Assembly: GCA_913051715.1 (NCBI GenBank)
Contig: CAJXCG010000005.1
Coordinates: 1 to 40,550 of the forward strand
Direction: 5' to 3'
Length of the DNA stretch: 40,550 nucleotides
Origin: an uncultured Rhodobiaceae bacterium
GTDB lineage: Bacteria > Pseudomonadota > Alphaproteobacteria > RS24
The notes below the pieces were generated by a model. It saw only the letters and a list, made by a program, of their open reading frames with translations. It was not told the origin of the DNA and did no database searches. Each line of letters starts with the position of its first letter. Positions within the stretch are counted from its first letter, which is position 1. Shown one piece after another: positions 1 through 11,716 of the stretch. The position numbers were made by a program, and so were the translations under genes.

Positions 1-1031
<1,031 letters not shown>

Positions 1032-1150
1032 TTACGCCGCCCGCTTTTGCGACGCAAGGCCAAAACCCGCCGCCGCCGCGCGGGATTAACGCTTTGTTTA
1101 GCCGCGAAGTAAAAAATTGAAGTTGTAGAAAAAAAGAGTGGAGATTGGCG

Positions 1151-1315
1151 ATGAATATTTTATTGGCAACATTATTAACCCTTGGCTACGTATTCGGCGC
1201 GATCATGATCGGCGCAGGTATCTTTTATATTCTGCGCTGGGTGTACCGCATCTGCGAATATCTGCTTTACGTCCTCGTGCATTTTCTGCCGACGCATAAA
1301 GACACACGGCGCTGA
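1151..1315 (+). CDS. Small membrane protein, 54 residues, unknown function
   Basis: This short reading frame starts with ATG, is preceded by GGAG eight bases upstream, and ends in TGA. The product opens MNILLATLLTLGYVFGAIM and is dominated by one long or two short hydrophobic segments (about residues 3-28 and 36-46), with an aromatic/basic stretch (ILRWVYRICEY) between and a charged tail ending KDTRR. This is typical of a small inner-membrane protein. I do not recognise a family. It lies alone between the divergent aminotransferase and uvrB, 81 bases before uvrB. The ribosome site and coherent hydrophobic pattern favour a real gene, but its length leaves doubt. Confidence 0.5.
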   Translation: MNILLATLLTLGYVFGAIMIGAGIFYILRWVYRICEYLLYVLVHFLPTHKDTRR

Positions 1316-1396
1316 ACCGTCGCCAGCTTTTTTTTTCGCGGCGGACAAAAACGCGCGGGCAGATGACATGCCGACGAAAAGGTCTATATTTGGCCT

Positions 1397-3658
1397 ATGT
1401 CGGAGGAACAACAAAGTTTAACAGGCCGCAAAGACCTTGCCCCGGTGCCCGAACCGGGCATGAGCGAAGACCAGCTTGCCCAATTTATTCCGCACCGCGC
1501 CTTGCGGCCGGAAAAAACCGAGGGCGGCAAATCATTCGGCTTTGTATCTGATTTTGCACCGGCGGGCGACCAACCTCAGGCCATCAGCGAATTGGTGTCG
1601 GGCATTGAAAGCGGTGAGCGCGACCAAGTTTTGCTAGGCGTCACGGGGTCCGGCAAAACTTTCACCATGGCGCAAGTCATCAACCACACCCAGCGCCCGG
1701 CGCTTATTCTGGCGCCGAACAAAACGCTGGCGGCGCAGCTTTACGGCGAATTCAAATCCTTCTTCCCGGAAAATGCGGTGGAGTATTTCGTTTCCTATTA
1801 CGATTATTACCAACCGGAAGCCTATGTGCCGCGCACCGACACCTATATCGAAAAAGAAAGCAATATTAACGAACAGATCGACCGCATGCGCCACTCCGCC
1901 ACGCGCGCGCTGCTGGAACGCGACGATGTAATCATCGTGGCGTCCGTGTCGTGCATTTACGGCATCGGCTCGGTGGAAAGCTATACCAGCATGACGCTCG
2001 AATTGTCCAAGGGGTTGGAAATTGGCCGCGCGCAATTACTGGCTGACCTGGTTGCCCTGCAATATCGGCGCAATGATATGGGCTTTGCGCGGGGCGATTT
2101 TCGCGTGCGCGGCGACACGATTGATCTGTTTCCGGCCCACTATGAGGACCGGGCATGGCGCATCGAATTATTTGGCGACGAGATCGACACGCTCACCGAG
2201 TTCGACCCGCTGACGGGGCAAAAATCGGCCGACCTTGAGCGCGTGCGGGTATATGCCAATTCGCACTATGTCACCCCGCGCCCGACACTGAAACAGGCCG
2301 TGCTGCATATTCAAGACGAGTTGAAATCTCGGCTGGAGGAATTTGAAGCCGCCGGACGCCTGCTGGAAGCCCAGCGTTTGGAGCAACGCACGCTGTTCGA
2401 CATTGAAATGCTGGAAGCCACCGGCAGTTGCGCCGGCATTGAAAATTATTCGCGCTATTTGACGGGGCGCAAACCCGGCGAGCCGCCGCCAACCCTGTTT
2501 GAATATCTGCCCGACAATGCGCTGGTGTTTACGGATGAAAGCCATGTGACCGTGCCGCAAATTGGTGGCATGTTTCGCGGCGACTTTCGGCGCAAATCAA
2601 CCCTGGCCGAGTTCGGCTTCCGGCTGCCAAGCTGTGTCGACAATCGACCCATGAAATTTGAAGAATGGGACATTATGCGCCCGCAAACCGTGCATGTGTC
2701 GGCAACGCCCGGCAGCTGGGAGATGGACCGCACGGGCGGCATTTTTGTCGAGCAGGTCATTCGCCCCACCGGCCTGATTGACCCGACTTGCGAGATCCGC
2801 CCGGCCTCCAGCCAAGTTGATGATCTCATCGCCGAGTGCCACACGGCCAGCGCCGCCAGCCAACGGGTTCTGGTGACGACATTGACCAAAAAAATGGCGG
2901 AAGACCTCACCGAATATATGCACGAACAGGGCTTGCGGGTGCGCTATATGCACTCGGATATCGACACGCTGGAGCGCATTGAGATTGTGCGCGACCTGCG
3001 GCTCGGGGCCTTCGACATTCTCATTGGCATCAATCTGCTGCGCGAAGGGCTGGATATTCCCGAATGTGCGTTGGTGGCGATACTCGACGCCGATAAGGAA
3101 GGTTTTTTGCGCTCCGAAACCTCGCTGGTTCAAACCATCGGGCGCGCGGCGCGTAATGTTGACGGGCGCGTTCTGCTTTACGCCGACCAAATGACCGGCT
3201 CGCTGGAGCGCGCCATGGCCGAAACCAACCGGCGGCGCGAAAAGCAGGTGGCGCACAATACCGCCCATGGCATCACGCCGGAATCGGTGAAGAAAAATAT
3301 CGGCGATATTCTGGAAGGCATGGCTGAGCGCGATAACGAAACGGCCCCCGGGCCCTATCGCGTGCGCGAGGCGCTTGAAGAAGCCCAAGCGCCGCTTTTG
3401 GGCAATAATCTACGCAGCCATATTGAAGGGCTTGAAGCGCAGATGCGCGAAGCCGCCGCCGACCTCGAATTTGAGACAGCAGCACGACTGCGTGACGAAA
3501 TCAAACGCTTGCAAGAAACCGAGCTGACCGTGGCAGATGACCCGTTCGCACGCCAGTCGGATATTGAGGCGCGCGCCGATACCAGCCCAAGTTCGGGCGG
3601 TTCCCCGCGCCGCAACTCCGGCAGACGCAGCTCAAACCGTCGGCGCAAAGGCCCCTAA
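1397..3658 (+). CDS. uvrB: Excinuclease ABC subunit B
   Basis: UvrB is the damage-verifying helicase-like subunit of nucleotide excision repair, acting with UvrA and UvrC. The 753-residue product has Walker A GVTGSGKT at residues 81-88, the beta-hairpin [10 protein letters not shown] typical of UvrB, the DESH box, the helicase segments [14 protein letters not shown] and QTIGRAARN, and a C-terminal UVR motif around residues 680-710 that contacts UvrC. A ~50-residue N-terminal extension before [15 protein letters not shown] and a basic Ser/Arg-rich tail make it longer than the E. coli protein; this is common in alphaproteobacteria. The start follows an AAGG about 14 bases upstream, so the exact start is less certain than the identity. 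I saw no alphaproteobacterial SOS box (GTTC-N7-GTTC) in the short upstream region. uvrC lies 2.3 kb downstream. Confidence 0.98.
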   Translation: MSEEQQSLTGRKDLAPVPEPGMSEDQLAQFIPHRALRPEKTEGGKSFGFVSDFAPAGDQPQAISELVSGIESGERDQVLLGVTGSGKTFTMAQVINHTQRPALILAPNKTLAAQLYGEFKSFFPENAVEYFVSYYDYYQPEAYVPRTDTYIEKESNINEQIDRMRHSATRALLERDDVIIVASVSCIYGIGSVESYTSMTLELSKGLEIGRAQLLADLVALQYRRNDMGFARGDFRVRGDTIDLFPAHYEDRAWRIELFGDEIDTLTEFDPLTGQKSADLERVRVYANSHYVTPRPTLKQAVLHIQDELKSRLEEFEAAGRLLEAQRLEQRTLFDIEMLEATGSCAGIENYSRYLTGRKPGEPPPTLFEYLPDNALVFTDESHVTVPQIGGMFRGDFRRKSTLAEFGFRLPSCVDNRPMKFEEWDIMRPQTVHVSATPGSWEMDRTGGIFVEQVIRPTGLIDPTCEIRPASSQVDDLIAECHTASAASQRVLVTTLTKKMAEDLTEYMHEQGLRVRYMHSDIDTLERIEIVRDLRLGAFDILIGINLLREGLDIPECALVAILDADKEGFLRSETSLVQTIGRAARNVDGRVLLYADQMTGSLERAMAETNRRREKQVAHNTAHGITPESVKKNIGDILEGMAERDNETAPGPYRVREALEEAQAPLLGNNLRSHIEGLEAQMREAAADLEFETAARLRDEIKRLQETELTVADDPFARQSDIEARADTSPSSGGSPRRNSGRRSSNRRRKGP

Positions 3659-3669
3659 GGTTTCAACCC

Positions 3670-4272
3670 TCAGTCGCTGAACGGCACCATATAAGTAAAC
3701 GACACAGTGTTGATTGGCGCGACGTCAAAATCATAACGCTGGATTTCAAAGCGAATATTTTCGCGCTGCAATCCCAAGCCGATGAGCAAATCCTCATCGC
3801 TATTTTTTTCGCCGTCAAAGGAGAAAAACCCGAGCCGCCCGATAGGTTTGAAAGACGAGCCCGTGTCGAATTGCGTGACCACGCTGAACTCGAACACTTC
3901 GTCCAAATCGGTATCAACCTTACTGGTGAGAACGGAAGCAATATTTTCCACTTGCACCGGAGATCCGAGATCGGATAGGGCAATTTCGATAAATGAAACA
4001 TCGGACACTCTTACCCCAAGCCCCCCGCGCAACGTCACGTCTGAATCGTCGGGCGTGATGCCGTCTGCGTCGGAAATATCGGACTGGGCGTAGTCAAATT
4101 CAGCAAAGCCGACCGACCCGAGCAAATAATATCGGGCATCATCAATTTTCATAATATCGATCATTTGTGCGTGCGCCGCCGAAACGCCAGTGAATAGCGC
4201 GACGGCCAGCATCGTACGAATGGCCGAAACACAACGCATTGAAAATGGGCGCAGAGAGGGTATTAGTCGCAT
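3670..4272 (-). CDS. Outer-membrane beta-barrel protein (OmpW/porin-like small barrel)
   Basis: The 200-residue product begins with a basic, then hydrophobic signal peptide ending in VSAAHAQ (cleavage near residue 36). The mature part alternates polar and hydrophobic residues in short strands separated by acidic turns (for example YYLLGSVGFAEFDYAQ, VTLRGGLGVRVSDVSFIEIAL, PIGRLGFFSFDGEKN) and ends in an aromatic-rich strand, SFTYMVPFSD. This is the pattern of an eight-stranded outer-membrane barrel. The start ATG has AAGGAG five bases upstream. It converges on uvrB with an 11-bp gap and diverges from the pteridine reductase gene. Ligand and exact family are unknown. Confidence 0.7.
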   Translation of the reverse strand: MRLIPSLRPFSMRCVSAIRTMLAVALFTGVSAAHAQMIDIMKIDDARYYLLGSVGFAEFDYAQSDISDADGITPDDSDVTLRGGLGVRVSDVSFIEIALSDLGSPVQVENIASVLTSKVDTDLDEVFEFSVVTQFDTGSSFKPIGRLGFFSFDGEKNSDEDLLIGLGLQRENIRFEIQRYDFDVAPINTVSFTYMVPFSD

Positions 4273-4400
4273 CTGGGATCTCCTTATTATTTTTAAACCT
4301 TGGGCAACTATTCGAAACTATAGAGGTCTTTGGCGGAGAATTCCACCCCGTAAATCAACGCAATATTGGCGCAAACTGGTAAACCTGCTACATCAACCCT

Positions 4401-5153
4401 ATGACTGGTGTCGCTCTTATTACCGGCGCAGCCCAACGCATTGGACGGGCGCTGGCAGAAAATCTCGCAGCCGACGGATGGGCGGTTGGCGTGCATTATG
4501 CCCGTTCGGGTGAAGCAGCAAAAACATTGTGCGCTGATATTGAAAAACGCGGCGGACGCGCACTGCCCTTGCAGGGCGACCTCAACACGGCAGACGCCAC
4601 CACACAGCTTATCCCAAAGCTTGCTGCGGCTTTCGGGCCTGTTACGCTGTTGATCAATAATGCCTCGTGCTTTGAACGCGACCGTATCGACGATTTTTCC
4701 CTCGAAAGCTGGGATACGCATCTCGACACGAATTTGCGCGCACCGGCTTTGCTGATGCGCGATTTTGCAAATCAGGCTGCGGCGAAGGCATGTATCATCA
4801 ACATTATCGACCAACGTGTCTGGCGGCTGACGCCAGATTTTTCCAGCTACACGGTTTCCAAGGCCGGGCTATGGGCGCTCACCCAAACCGCAGCGCAAGC
4901 GCTCGCGCCCAAAGGTATTCGTGTCAACGCCATCGGCCCCGGCCCCACCCTGCCCAATCCGCGACAGGATCAGGCCGAGTTCGACAAACAAACACGCCTC
5001 GTGCCCCTCGGATATGGCGCAAACCCGGACGACATTGTTGACGGCATGCGCTATATCTTGTCGGCCAAAGCAATGACCGGGCAGATGATCGCGCTTGACG
5101 GCGGCCAGCACCTCGCTTGGGAAACACCGGATGTGACCGAGGTTAAGGAATAG
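4401..5153 (+). CDS. Pteridine reductase-like SDR (FolM type), probable dihydromonapterin/dihydrofolate reductase
   Basis: This short-chain dehydrogenase has the hallmarks of the pteridine reductase branch (PTR1/FolM). The nucleotide site is TGAAQRIG (residues 8-15), the TGxxxRxG form that selects NADPH in that branch, instead of the usual TGxxxGxG. The NNASCF block follows at 86-91. The catalytic set is Asp137, Tyr150 and Lys154: aspartate sits where ordinary SDRs have serine, as in PTR1. The C-terminal TGQMIALDGGQHL is also typical. It is followed 13 bases later by folB, which supports a role in reducing folate or pterin intermediates. Expected substrates are dihydromonapterin, dihydropteridines or dihydrofolate with NADPH; which one is not shown by sequence. 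Confidence 0.83.
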   Translation: MTGVALITGAAQRIGRALAENLAADGWAVGVHYARSGEAAKTLCADIEKRGGRALPLQGDLNTADATTQLIPKLAAAFGPVTLLINNASCFERDRIDDFSLESWDTHLDTNLRAPALLMRDFANQAAAKACIINIIDQRVWRLTPDFSSYTVSKAGLWALTQTAAQALAPKGIRVNAIGPGPTLPNPRQDQAEFDKQTRLVPLGYGANPDDIVDGMRYILSAKAMTGQMIALDGGQHLAWETPDVTEVKE

Positions 5154-5166
5154 AGAAAGACAGGCC

Positions 5167-5607
5167 ATGAACCAGCAAAATTTTGCCGATATTTCCAACA
5201 TGGCGAGCGCCACGCGCGGCTTGCGTCGGGTATTTATCCGCGACCTCGTGCTGCCCGCGCGCATTGGCATTCATGACCATGAGCGCGCGCAAGCCCAACC
5301 AGTTGTCATCAATGTCGATGCTTCGGTGGAAGAAGCCGACACGGCCCTGACCGACACTATCGCCGATGTGGTGTGCTATGAAACCCTGACCAAGCAGATC
5401 AAAGATGTGCTGGCGGGCGAGCATACCGATCTGGTGGAGGTTCTGGCCGAACAAATTGCCGAGCGTCTGCTGGCGGATACGCGCATTATCCGGCTGCGTA
5501 TCCGGCTCGAAAAGCCCGAAGCCATTGCAGAAGCGGCTGGTGTGGGCGTGGAAATTGAAAGATTAAGTCGCCGGAAGGCTATGATTTCGCAGACCGAAAC
5601 CTCCTAA
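5167..5607 (+). CDS. folB: Dihydroneopterin aldolase
   Basis: FolB cleaves 7,8-dihydroneopterin to 6-hydroxymethyl-7,8-dihydropterin and glycolaldehyde in folate biosynthesis. The 146-residue product carries the family opening RVFIRDLVLPARIGIHDHE, the beta-strand QPVVINVDASV, the central VVCYETLTKQI segment and the C-terminal IRLRIRLEKPEAI strand. Its N-terminus is about 20 residues longer than minimal FolB; the ATG at 5167 was kept because it follows the upstream SDR by 13 bases. It closes a two-gene folate unit with the FolM-like reductase. A 360-bp AT-rich spacer follows. Confidence 0.93.
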   Translation: MNQQNFADISNMASATRGLRRVFIRDLVLPARIGIHDHERAQAQPVVINVDASVEEADTALTDTIADVVCYETLTKQIKDVLAGEHTDLVEVLAEQIAERLLADTRIIRLRIRLEKPEAIAEAAGVGVEIERLSRRKAMISQTETS

Positions 5608-5967
5608 GCTATTAAATTTACGCATTTTTTTGGCTAAAGCAGAGTTTTTCACATGCTGCTGCACAAAAATGACGTTTTTGTAAAGCCATAAAATCGGTAA
5701 AAACAAAATATTTTTTTTAGGGTGTTGAAAATTTTTTATATCATTAAAACAATGACTTAGACCATTTGCACATTTTTTAGGCATAGAGTTGCGATGGGTT
5801 GAAAATCAATAACTTGGCACCCAATTCCGATTTCAATACACAGACTTATCCACACAACCCGTGGGTACTTTTTTTGCCATTTTTTGTTAAGCCTCGCACG
5901 CCGAATTCTTTTACTATTCCATAGCTGATGGCGGTTTAACCCCGACCAGAACAAAGGACGCAAAACC
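5608..5967. other. AT-rich 360-bp spacer with DnaA boxes: uvrC promoter region or possible origin
   Basis: No credible gene lies here. The stretch is much more AT-rich than its surroundings, with several runs of six to eight T or A. It contains one perfect DnaA box (5846-5854), an eight-of-nine match TTTTTCACA at 5645-5653, and weaker CACA-containing sites near 5664 and 5766. The uvrC ribosome site (AAGGA) is at its right end. It could be a promoter region or a replication origin; the sequence alone does not decide. Confidence 0.45.
5846..5854 (+). promoter_or_regulatory. DnaA box, perfect match to TTATNCACA
   Basis: TTATCCACA is an exact match to the high-affinity DnaA consensus. It lies in the AT-rich spacer 114 bases before uvrC, with a second near-match at 5645. 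One perfect 9-mer by itself can occur by chance, so function is only suggested. Confidence 0.45.
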
Positions 5968-7818
5968 GTGCCGGAACGACAGGGCATAAAATTAATCGAA
6001 GAAAAAGTGGCGACGCTGCCAGCGGGCCCGGGTGTTTATCGCATGTTGGATGGCGACGGCACGGTGCTGTATGTCGGCAAAGCCAAAAATCTGAAAGCGC
6101 GTGTGCGTTCCTATGCGCGCCCGACGGGGCATAATAACCGAATTCTACGCATGATTGACGCCACGCGGGACATGGAGTTCATCCGCACCGAAACCGAAAC
6201 CGATGCGCTGCTGCTGGAAGCCAATCTGATTAAAAAACTGCGTCCGCGTTACAATATTCTGCTGCGCGATGACAAAAGTTTTCCGTATATATTGCTGGCC
6301 GATGACCATGCCGTGCCGCAACTGATAAAACATCGCGGTGCGCGGCGCCGGCCCGGTTCTTATTTTGGCCCGTTTGCTTCGGCAGGTGCCGTCAACCGCT
6401 CGCTCAATACATTGCAGCGCGCATTTTTGCTGCGTTCGTGCTCGGACAGCGTTTACGAAAGCCGCACGCGCCCGTGTCTGCTGTTTCAGATAAAACGCTG
6501 CAGCGCGCCGTGCACGGGCGAGATCAGCAAGGCTGATTATGAAGAGCTGGTCGCCGAGGCACATGATTTTTTGAAAGGCAATAGCCGCGCGGTTCAAGAA
6601 CAGCTTGTCGAAAAAATGGAAAATGCCAGCGCGCGCCTTGATTTTGAGGCCGCCGCCGCCGCGCGCGACCGTATTCGTGCGCTCACCTATGTGCAGCAGG
6701 AAAGCAGTGTAAATTTCTCCGATATTGCCGAGGCCGATGTTATAGCCATTGCCAATCAGGGCGGGGCGTCTTGCGTGCAGGTGTTCTTTTTCCGCGCCGG
6801 ACAGAACCTGGGCAATAAGGCGTATTTCCCGCGCCATGACCGAGACCGAAGCCCGGCAGAAATATTGGAAGCGTTTATCGGACAATTCTATGATGACCGA
6901 CCTGCCCCGTCGCTTATTTTGGTCAGCGAAAAAATGGCCGGTGCCGAATTGCTGGGCGATGCCCTTTCGCTGCGCGCAGGCGGCAAAATTGCCCTGCACC
7001 GCCCGCAGCGTGGCAGCAAACAGGCGCTTATTGACATGGCCGCTCAAAATGCACGCGAAGCGCTGGCGCGCCATGTTGCCGAGAGTGACAATCAGCGCCG
7101 CCTGCTCGAAGGGGTCGGCGAGACCTTCGGCCTCGAGGCACCGCCGCAGCGCATTGAGGTGTTTGACAACAGCCATTTGCAGGGCACCAATCAAATTGGC
7201 GGCATGATTGTTGCCGGCAGCGACGGGTTTGTGAAAAACCAGTATCGGAAATTCAACATCAAAAACGATGACACCGTGCCCGGCGATGATTATGCGATGA
7301 TGCGCGAGGTTTTTACCCGTCGCTACGGGCGTCTGGCGCGCGAGCATAAGCCGGGATCGGAAGCCTGGCCCGATCTCATTCTTGTCGATGGCGGGCGCGG
7401 GCAGTTAAACGTCGCCCATGAGGTGCTCGAGGAACTCGGGCTTGACGATATTGCGCTGGTCGGCGTCGCCAAGGGCCCGGACCGCGATGCCGGTCGGGAG
7501 CGGTTTTTCCGACACGGCGCCGATGATTTCATGCTGCCGACAAACTCGCCGGTTTTATATTATCTGCAACGCTTGCGCGACGAAGCGCACAGATATGCCA
7601 TTGGCGGGCACCGGGCCAAGCGGCAAAAAGATTTGCGCCGCAATCCGCTGGATCAGGTCGCGGGCATTGGCGCCAGCCGCAAGCGCGCGCTGCTGCACCA
7701 TTTCGGTTCGGCCCGCGCCGTCGGGCGTGCCGCGCTGGCTGATCTTGAAAAGGTGGATGGCATCAGTGCGAAAATGGCAAAAATTATCTACGATCATTTC
7801 CACGGCGAGGGGCAGTAG
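5968..7818 (+). CDS. uvrC: Excinuclease ABC subunit C
   Basis: UvrC makes both incisions flanking a lesion in nucleotide excision repair. The 616-residue product has the N-terminal GIY-YIG nuclease ([20 protein letters not shown], residues ~19-38), a zinc/iron-type cysteine segment around [13 protein letters not shown], a UVR motif near residues 210-240 for UvrB contact, the RNase H-like endonuclease domain starting at [12 protein letters not shown], and tandem helix-hairpin-helix motifs at the C-terminus ([11 protein letters not shown] and [12 protein letters not shown]). The start is GTG at 5968 with AAGGA ten bases upstream. pgsA follows after six bases, a neighbour arrangement common in proteobacteria. 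Confidence 0.98.
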   Translation: MPERQGIKLIEEKVATLPAGPGVYRMLDGDGTVLYVGKAKNLKARVRSYARPTGHNNRILRMIDATRDMEFIRTETETDALLLEANLIKKLRPRYNILLRDDKSFPYILLADDHAVPQLIKHRGARRRPGSYFGPFASAGAVNRSLNTLQRAFLLRSCSDSVYESRTRPCLLFQIKRCSAPCTGEISKADYEELVAEAHDFLKGNSRAVQEQLVEKMENASARLDFEAAAAARDRIRALTYVQQESSVNFSDIAEADVIAIANQGGASCVQVFFFRAGQNLGNKAYFPRHDRDRSPAEILEAFIGQFYDDRPAPSLILVSEKMAGAELLGDALSLRAGGKIALHRPQRGSKQALIDMAAQNAREALARHVAESDNQRRLLEGVGETFGLEAPPQRIEVFDNSHLQGTNQIGGMIVAGSDGFVKNQYRKFNIKNDDTVPGDDYAMMREVFTRRYGRLAREHKPGSEAWPDLILVDGGRGQLNVAHEVLEELGLDDIALVGVAKGPDRDAGRERFFRHGADDFMLPTNSPVLYYLQRLRDEAHRYAIGGHRAKRQKDLRRNPLDQVAGIGASRKRALLHHFGSARAVGRAALADLEKVDGISAKMAKIIYDHFHGEGQ

Positions 7819-7824
7819 CGTGTC

Positions 7825-8388
7825 ATGATTAAGCAGATCCCCAATTATCTGACAATGTTTCGCATCGCCTCTGTGGTGGTTGTCTATCTGAGTTTTTATG
7901 TGGCCGCGCCGCTCGGTCACTGGCTGGCGGTTTCAGTGTTTGTGCTCGGGGCCATTACCGATTTTCTGGACGGGTATCTGGCGCGCAAATTTGATGCCCT
8001 GTCTGATTTTGGACGCATGTTCGACCCCATCGCCGACAAGCTGATGGTGCTGATATGTCTGGTGATGCTGGTCAGTTCCGGCGTCATTACATCGGCGCAT
8101 CTGCCAGCAGCGCTCATCATCATTGCGCGCGAAATATTAGTGTCGGGCATGCGCGAGTTTTTGAACGGGCATGCGGTTACCCTGCCGGTTTCGACATTGG
8201 CGAAATACAAAACCTCATTGCAGATGGTGGCATTGGCTTGTCTGCTCGCCGGGCCGTCGGGCGAGGCCGTCGTGCCCGGGCTGTTGACCTTTGGTTTTGC
8301 GATGTTGTGGCTGTCGACCTTGCTGACCGTTATTACGGGCTACGACTATTTGCGCGCCAGCCTGCGGCATTTGCGGTCGCAAAGCTGA
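7825..8388 (+). CDS. pgsA: CDP-diacylglycerol-glycerol-3-phosphate 3-phosphatidyltransferase
   Basis: PgsA makes phosphatidylglycerol phosphate from CDP-diacylglycerol and glycerol-3-phosphate, the committed step to phosphatidylglycerol and cardiolipin, in the inner membrane. The complete CDP-alcohol phosphotransferase signature is visible: D49-G50-x2-A53-R54-x8-G63-x3-D67-x3-D71. The 187-residue product is strongly hydrophobic with about five or six membrane helices, the usual size. It starts six bases after uvrC and is likely cotranscribed. It converges on the ferredoxin reductase gene with only a three-base gap. Confidence 0.95.
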   Translation: MIKQIPNYLTMFRIASVVVVYLSFYVAAPLGHWLAVSVFVLGAITDFLDGYLARKFDALSDFGRMFDPIADKLMVLICLVMLVSSGVITSAHLPAALIIIAREILVSGMREFLNGHAVTLPVSTLAKYKTSLQMVALACLLAGPSGEAVVPGLLTFGFAMLWLSTLLTVITGYDYLRASLRHLRSQS

Positions 8389-8391
8389 GCG

Positions 8392-9491
<1,100 letters not shown>

Positions 9492-9614
9492 TATTGGATC
9501 TGTGTTTTAGGGTTTTTTCGACCCCCGAACAAGCTGTTTTTTTGCCGCACTGGAAATCTCCGCTCATGCCAGATATATAGGGGCGAAATTCGCAATTCCA
9601 ATGGAGCATTTGCC

Positions 9615-10264
<650 letters not shown>

Positions 10265-10376
10265 CTATAGGCAAATTATCTTGGAGGGCAAGCCGTCTTT
10301 GCGGTTTCCGGCGCGGCTTTTTTGCCGCATGGCGGAGACCCGTGCTAGAATGGAGACCTACAAGAAAAGGCGCATT

Positions 10377-11366
10377 TTGACCCGCTCTATTTCAATCACG
10401 GCCGAGACGTATCCTTTGCGGCGCAAATTTGCCATTGCCCGCGGAACGAAAGTGCGCGCTGAGCCGGTCAGTGTGGAAATTTGTGACGCCGGCGTAAGCG
10501 GATATGGCGAGGCTCTGCCCTATCCGCGCTATGGCGAAACGGTCGAAACCGTCACCGCGAGCATTGAACAATTACGCGGGGCTGTATGCGCGGGACTGAC
10601 ACGGGCCGATTTGCAAACCGCCCTGCCGCCCGGCGCAGCGCGCTGTGCGCTCGATTGCGCGCTGTGGGATTTGCAGGCCAAAACCACCGGCACCCCCGTC
10701 TGGCGTCTGGCCGACATGCCGGCGCCAAAACCCGTTACAACCGCCTTCACCGTGGTTCTGGACGGGGCCGATGCCATGGCGCATGCGGCAGCGCAAGCCA
10801 GCGCCTTTCCCTTGCTGAAAATCAAACTGGGCAGCCGCGAAGGTGTGCTGGCAGATATCACGCGCTTGCGCGAAATTCGCCAGGCGCGCCCCGATGCCCG
10901 GCTGATTGTCGATGCCAATGAGGGCTGGCGCGTCGAAGAACTCGCCCGCTACGCGCATTTACTGGCGGCCTATAATGTATTGTTTTTTGAACAACCCGTT
11001 TCCGCCCACGAACAACACGCATTGGCAGATATCAACCTGCCTTTTTGCGCCGATGAAAGCGTGCACGAAACGAGCGATCTGGAACCGCTGCCCCGCGCCT
11101 ATGGCTGGGTGAATGTGAAACTCGACAAGGCGGGCGGCTTCACCCAAGCGCTCGAAATGGTCAAAGCAGCAAAAGCGCGCAATCTTAATGTCATGATTGG
11201 TTGCATGGTGGCTTCTTCCCTGTCGATTGCGCCGGCGCATTTACTGGCACAAATTGCCGACCTTGCCGACCTCGACGGCCCGTTATGGCTAAACGAAGAC
11301 CGCCCTGACAAACTGGCTTTTGACGGGCCCGTCATTACCCCGCCGGCACCTTCCTTATGGGGGTAA
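10377..11366 (+). CDS. Dipeptide epimerase (L-Ala-D/L-Glu epimerase family, enolase superfamily)
   Basis: Member of the mandelate racemase/muconate lactonizing group, probably epimerising the second residue of dipeptides such as L-Ala-D-Glu released from murein. The catalytic set is visible (numbering from the TTG start): KxK as Lys148-x-Lys150, metal ligands Asp179 (IVDANEGW), Glu205 (FFEQPV) and Asp226 (CADES), and the opposing base Lys251 (KLDKAGG). The substrate-loop stretch IARGTK and PYPRYGE also match the family. Start choice is uncertain: TTG at 10377 has AAAAGG six bases upstream and gives the usual family length (329 residues); ATG at 10350 or TTG at 10281 would add 9 or 32 residues. 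Confidence 0.87.
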   Translation: MTRSISITAETYPLRRKFAIARGTKVRAEPVSVEICDAGVSGYGEALPYPRYGETVETVTASIEQLRGAVCAGLTRADLQTALPPGAARCALDCALWDLQAKTTGTPVWRLADMPAPKPVTTAFTVVLDGADAMAHAAAQASAFPLLKIKLGSREGVLADITRLREIRQARPDARLIVDANEGWRVEELARYAHLLAAYNVLFFEQPVSAHEQHALADINLPFCADESVHETSDLEPLPRAYGWVNVKLDKAGGFTQALEMVKAAKARNLNVMIGCMVASSLSIAPAHLLAQIADLADLDGPLWLNEDRPDKLAFDGPVITPPAPSLWG

Positions 11367-11406
11367 AAATCGGCAGAAAATGTGCTTGCATTACTGCGTA
11401 TTAGTT

Positions 11407-11425
11407 GCTAATGATTATTAATAAC
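11407..11425 (+). promoter_or_regulatory. Fur-box-like 19-mer
   Basis: GCTAATGATTATTAATAAC matches the E. coli Fur consensus GATAATGATAATCATTATC at 14 of 19 positions by eye. It lies 29 bases before the small ORF at 11455. Alphaproteobacteria often use Irr, RirA or Mur instead of classical Fur, so iron control is only a hypothesis. Confidence 0.3.
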
Positions 11426-11454
11426 AAATATAAGTGCCAAATAGGAACACGCCC

Positions 11455-11658
11455 ATGACACGGCTCCACATGCCAGCACCCATAAATGTGCATGCGTTTC
11501 GCAAAGATACCGATGGCGGTCACGAAAACAGAGAAATTCGTATGGCGCGATGCCATGCCGATCTGGTTTTTGAAATTTGGCATCGGGGCGATGAGCAAGT
11601 CGTTTCTGATTTCATCCTGTCTGATTTCATTGCCGGCGCGCTTGGACAGGCAAGCTGA
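11455..11658 (+). CDS. Small hypothetical protein, 67 residues
   Basis: The frame opens MTRLHMPAPINVHAFRK, contains a histidine- and acid-rich middle (KDTDGGHENREIRMARCHADLVFEIWHRGDEQ), and ends in a hydrophobic/acidic stretch, FILSDFIAGALGQAS. AGGA lies eight bases before the ATG, and a Fur-like box precedes it. I recognise no family. It precedes the alpha/beta hydrolase by 58 bases on the same strand and could be its first operon partner. A reading on the opposite strand of similar length also exists, so the gene call is tentative. Confidence 0.35.
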   Translation: MTRLHMPAPINVHAFRKDTDGGHENREIRMARCHADLVFEIWHRGDEQVVSDFILSDFIAGALGQAS

Positions 11659-11716
11659 CACCATTGCGACCCCGCCCGATTGGTCATATCATTTCGCCTT
11701 TGGGGGAATTGCGCGC

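Noticed and set aside
1320-1396. SOS (LexA) box before uvrB
   Set aside because: No GTTC-N7-GTTC or close variant was found; the same is true before uvrC.
6145-7347. A 400-codon open frame on the minus strand inside uvrC
   Set aside because: It is an antisense shadow of uvrC, has no recognisable family or ribosome site, and uvrC motifs run through the whole stretch.
11486-11716. In-frame N-terminal extension of the alpha/beta hydrolase
   Set aside because: The extra 77 residues do not resemble the family, and the ATG at 11717 gives the expected N-terminus.
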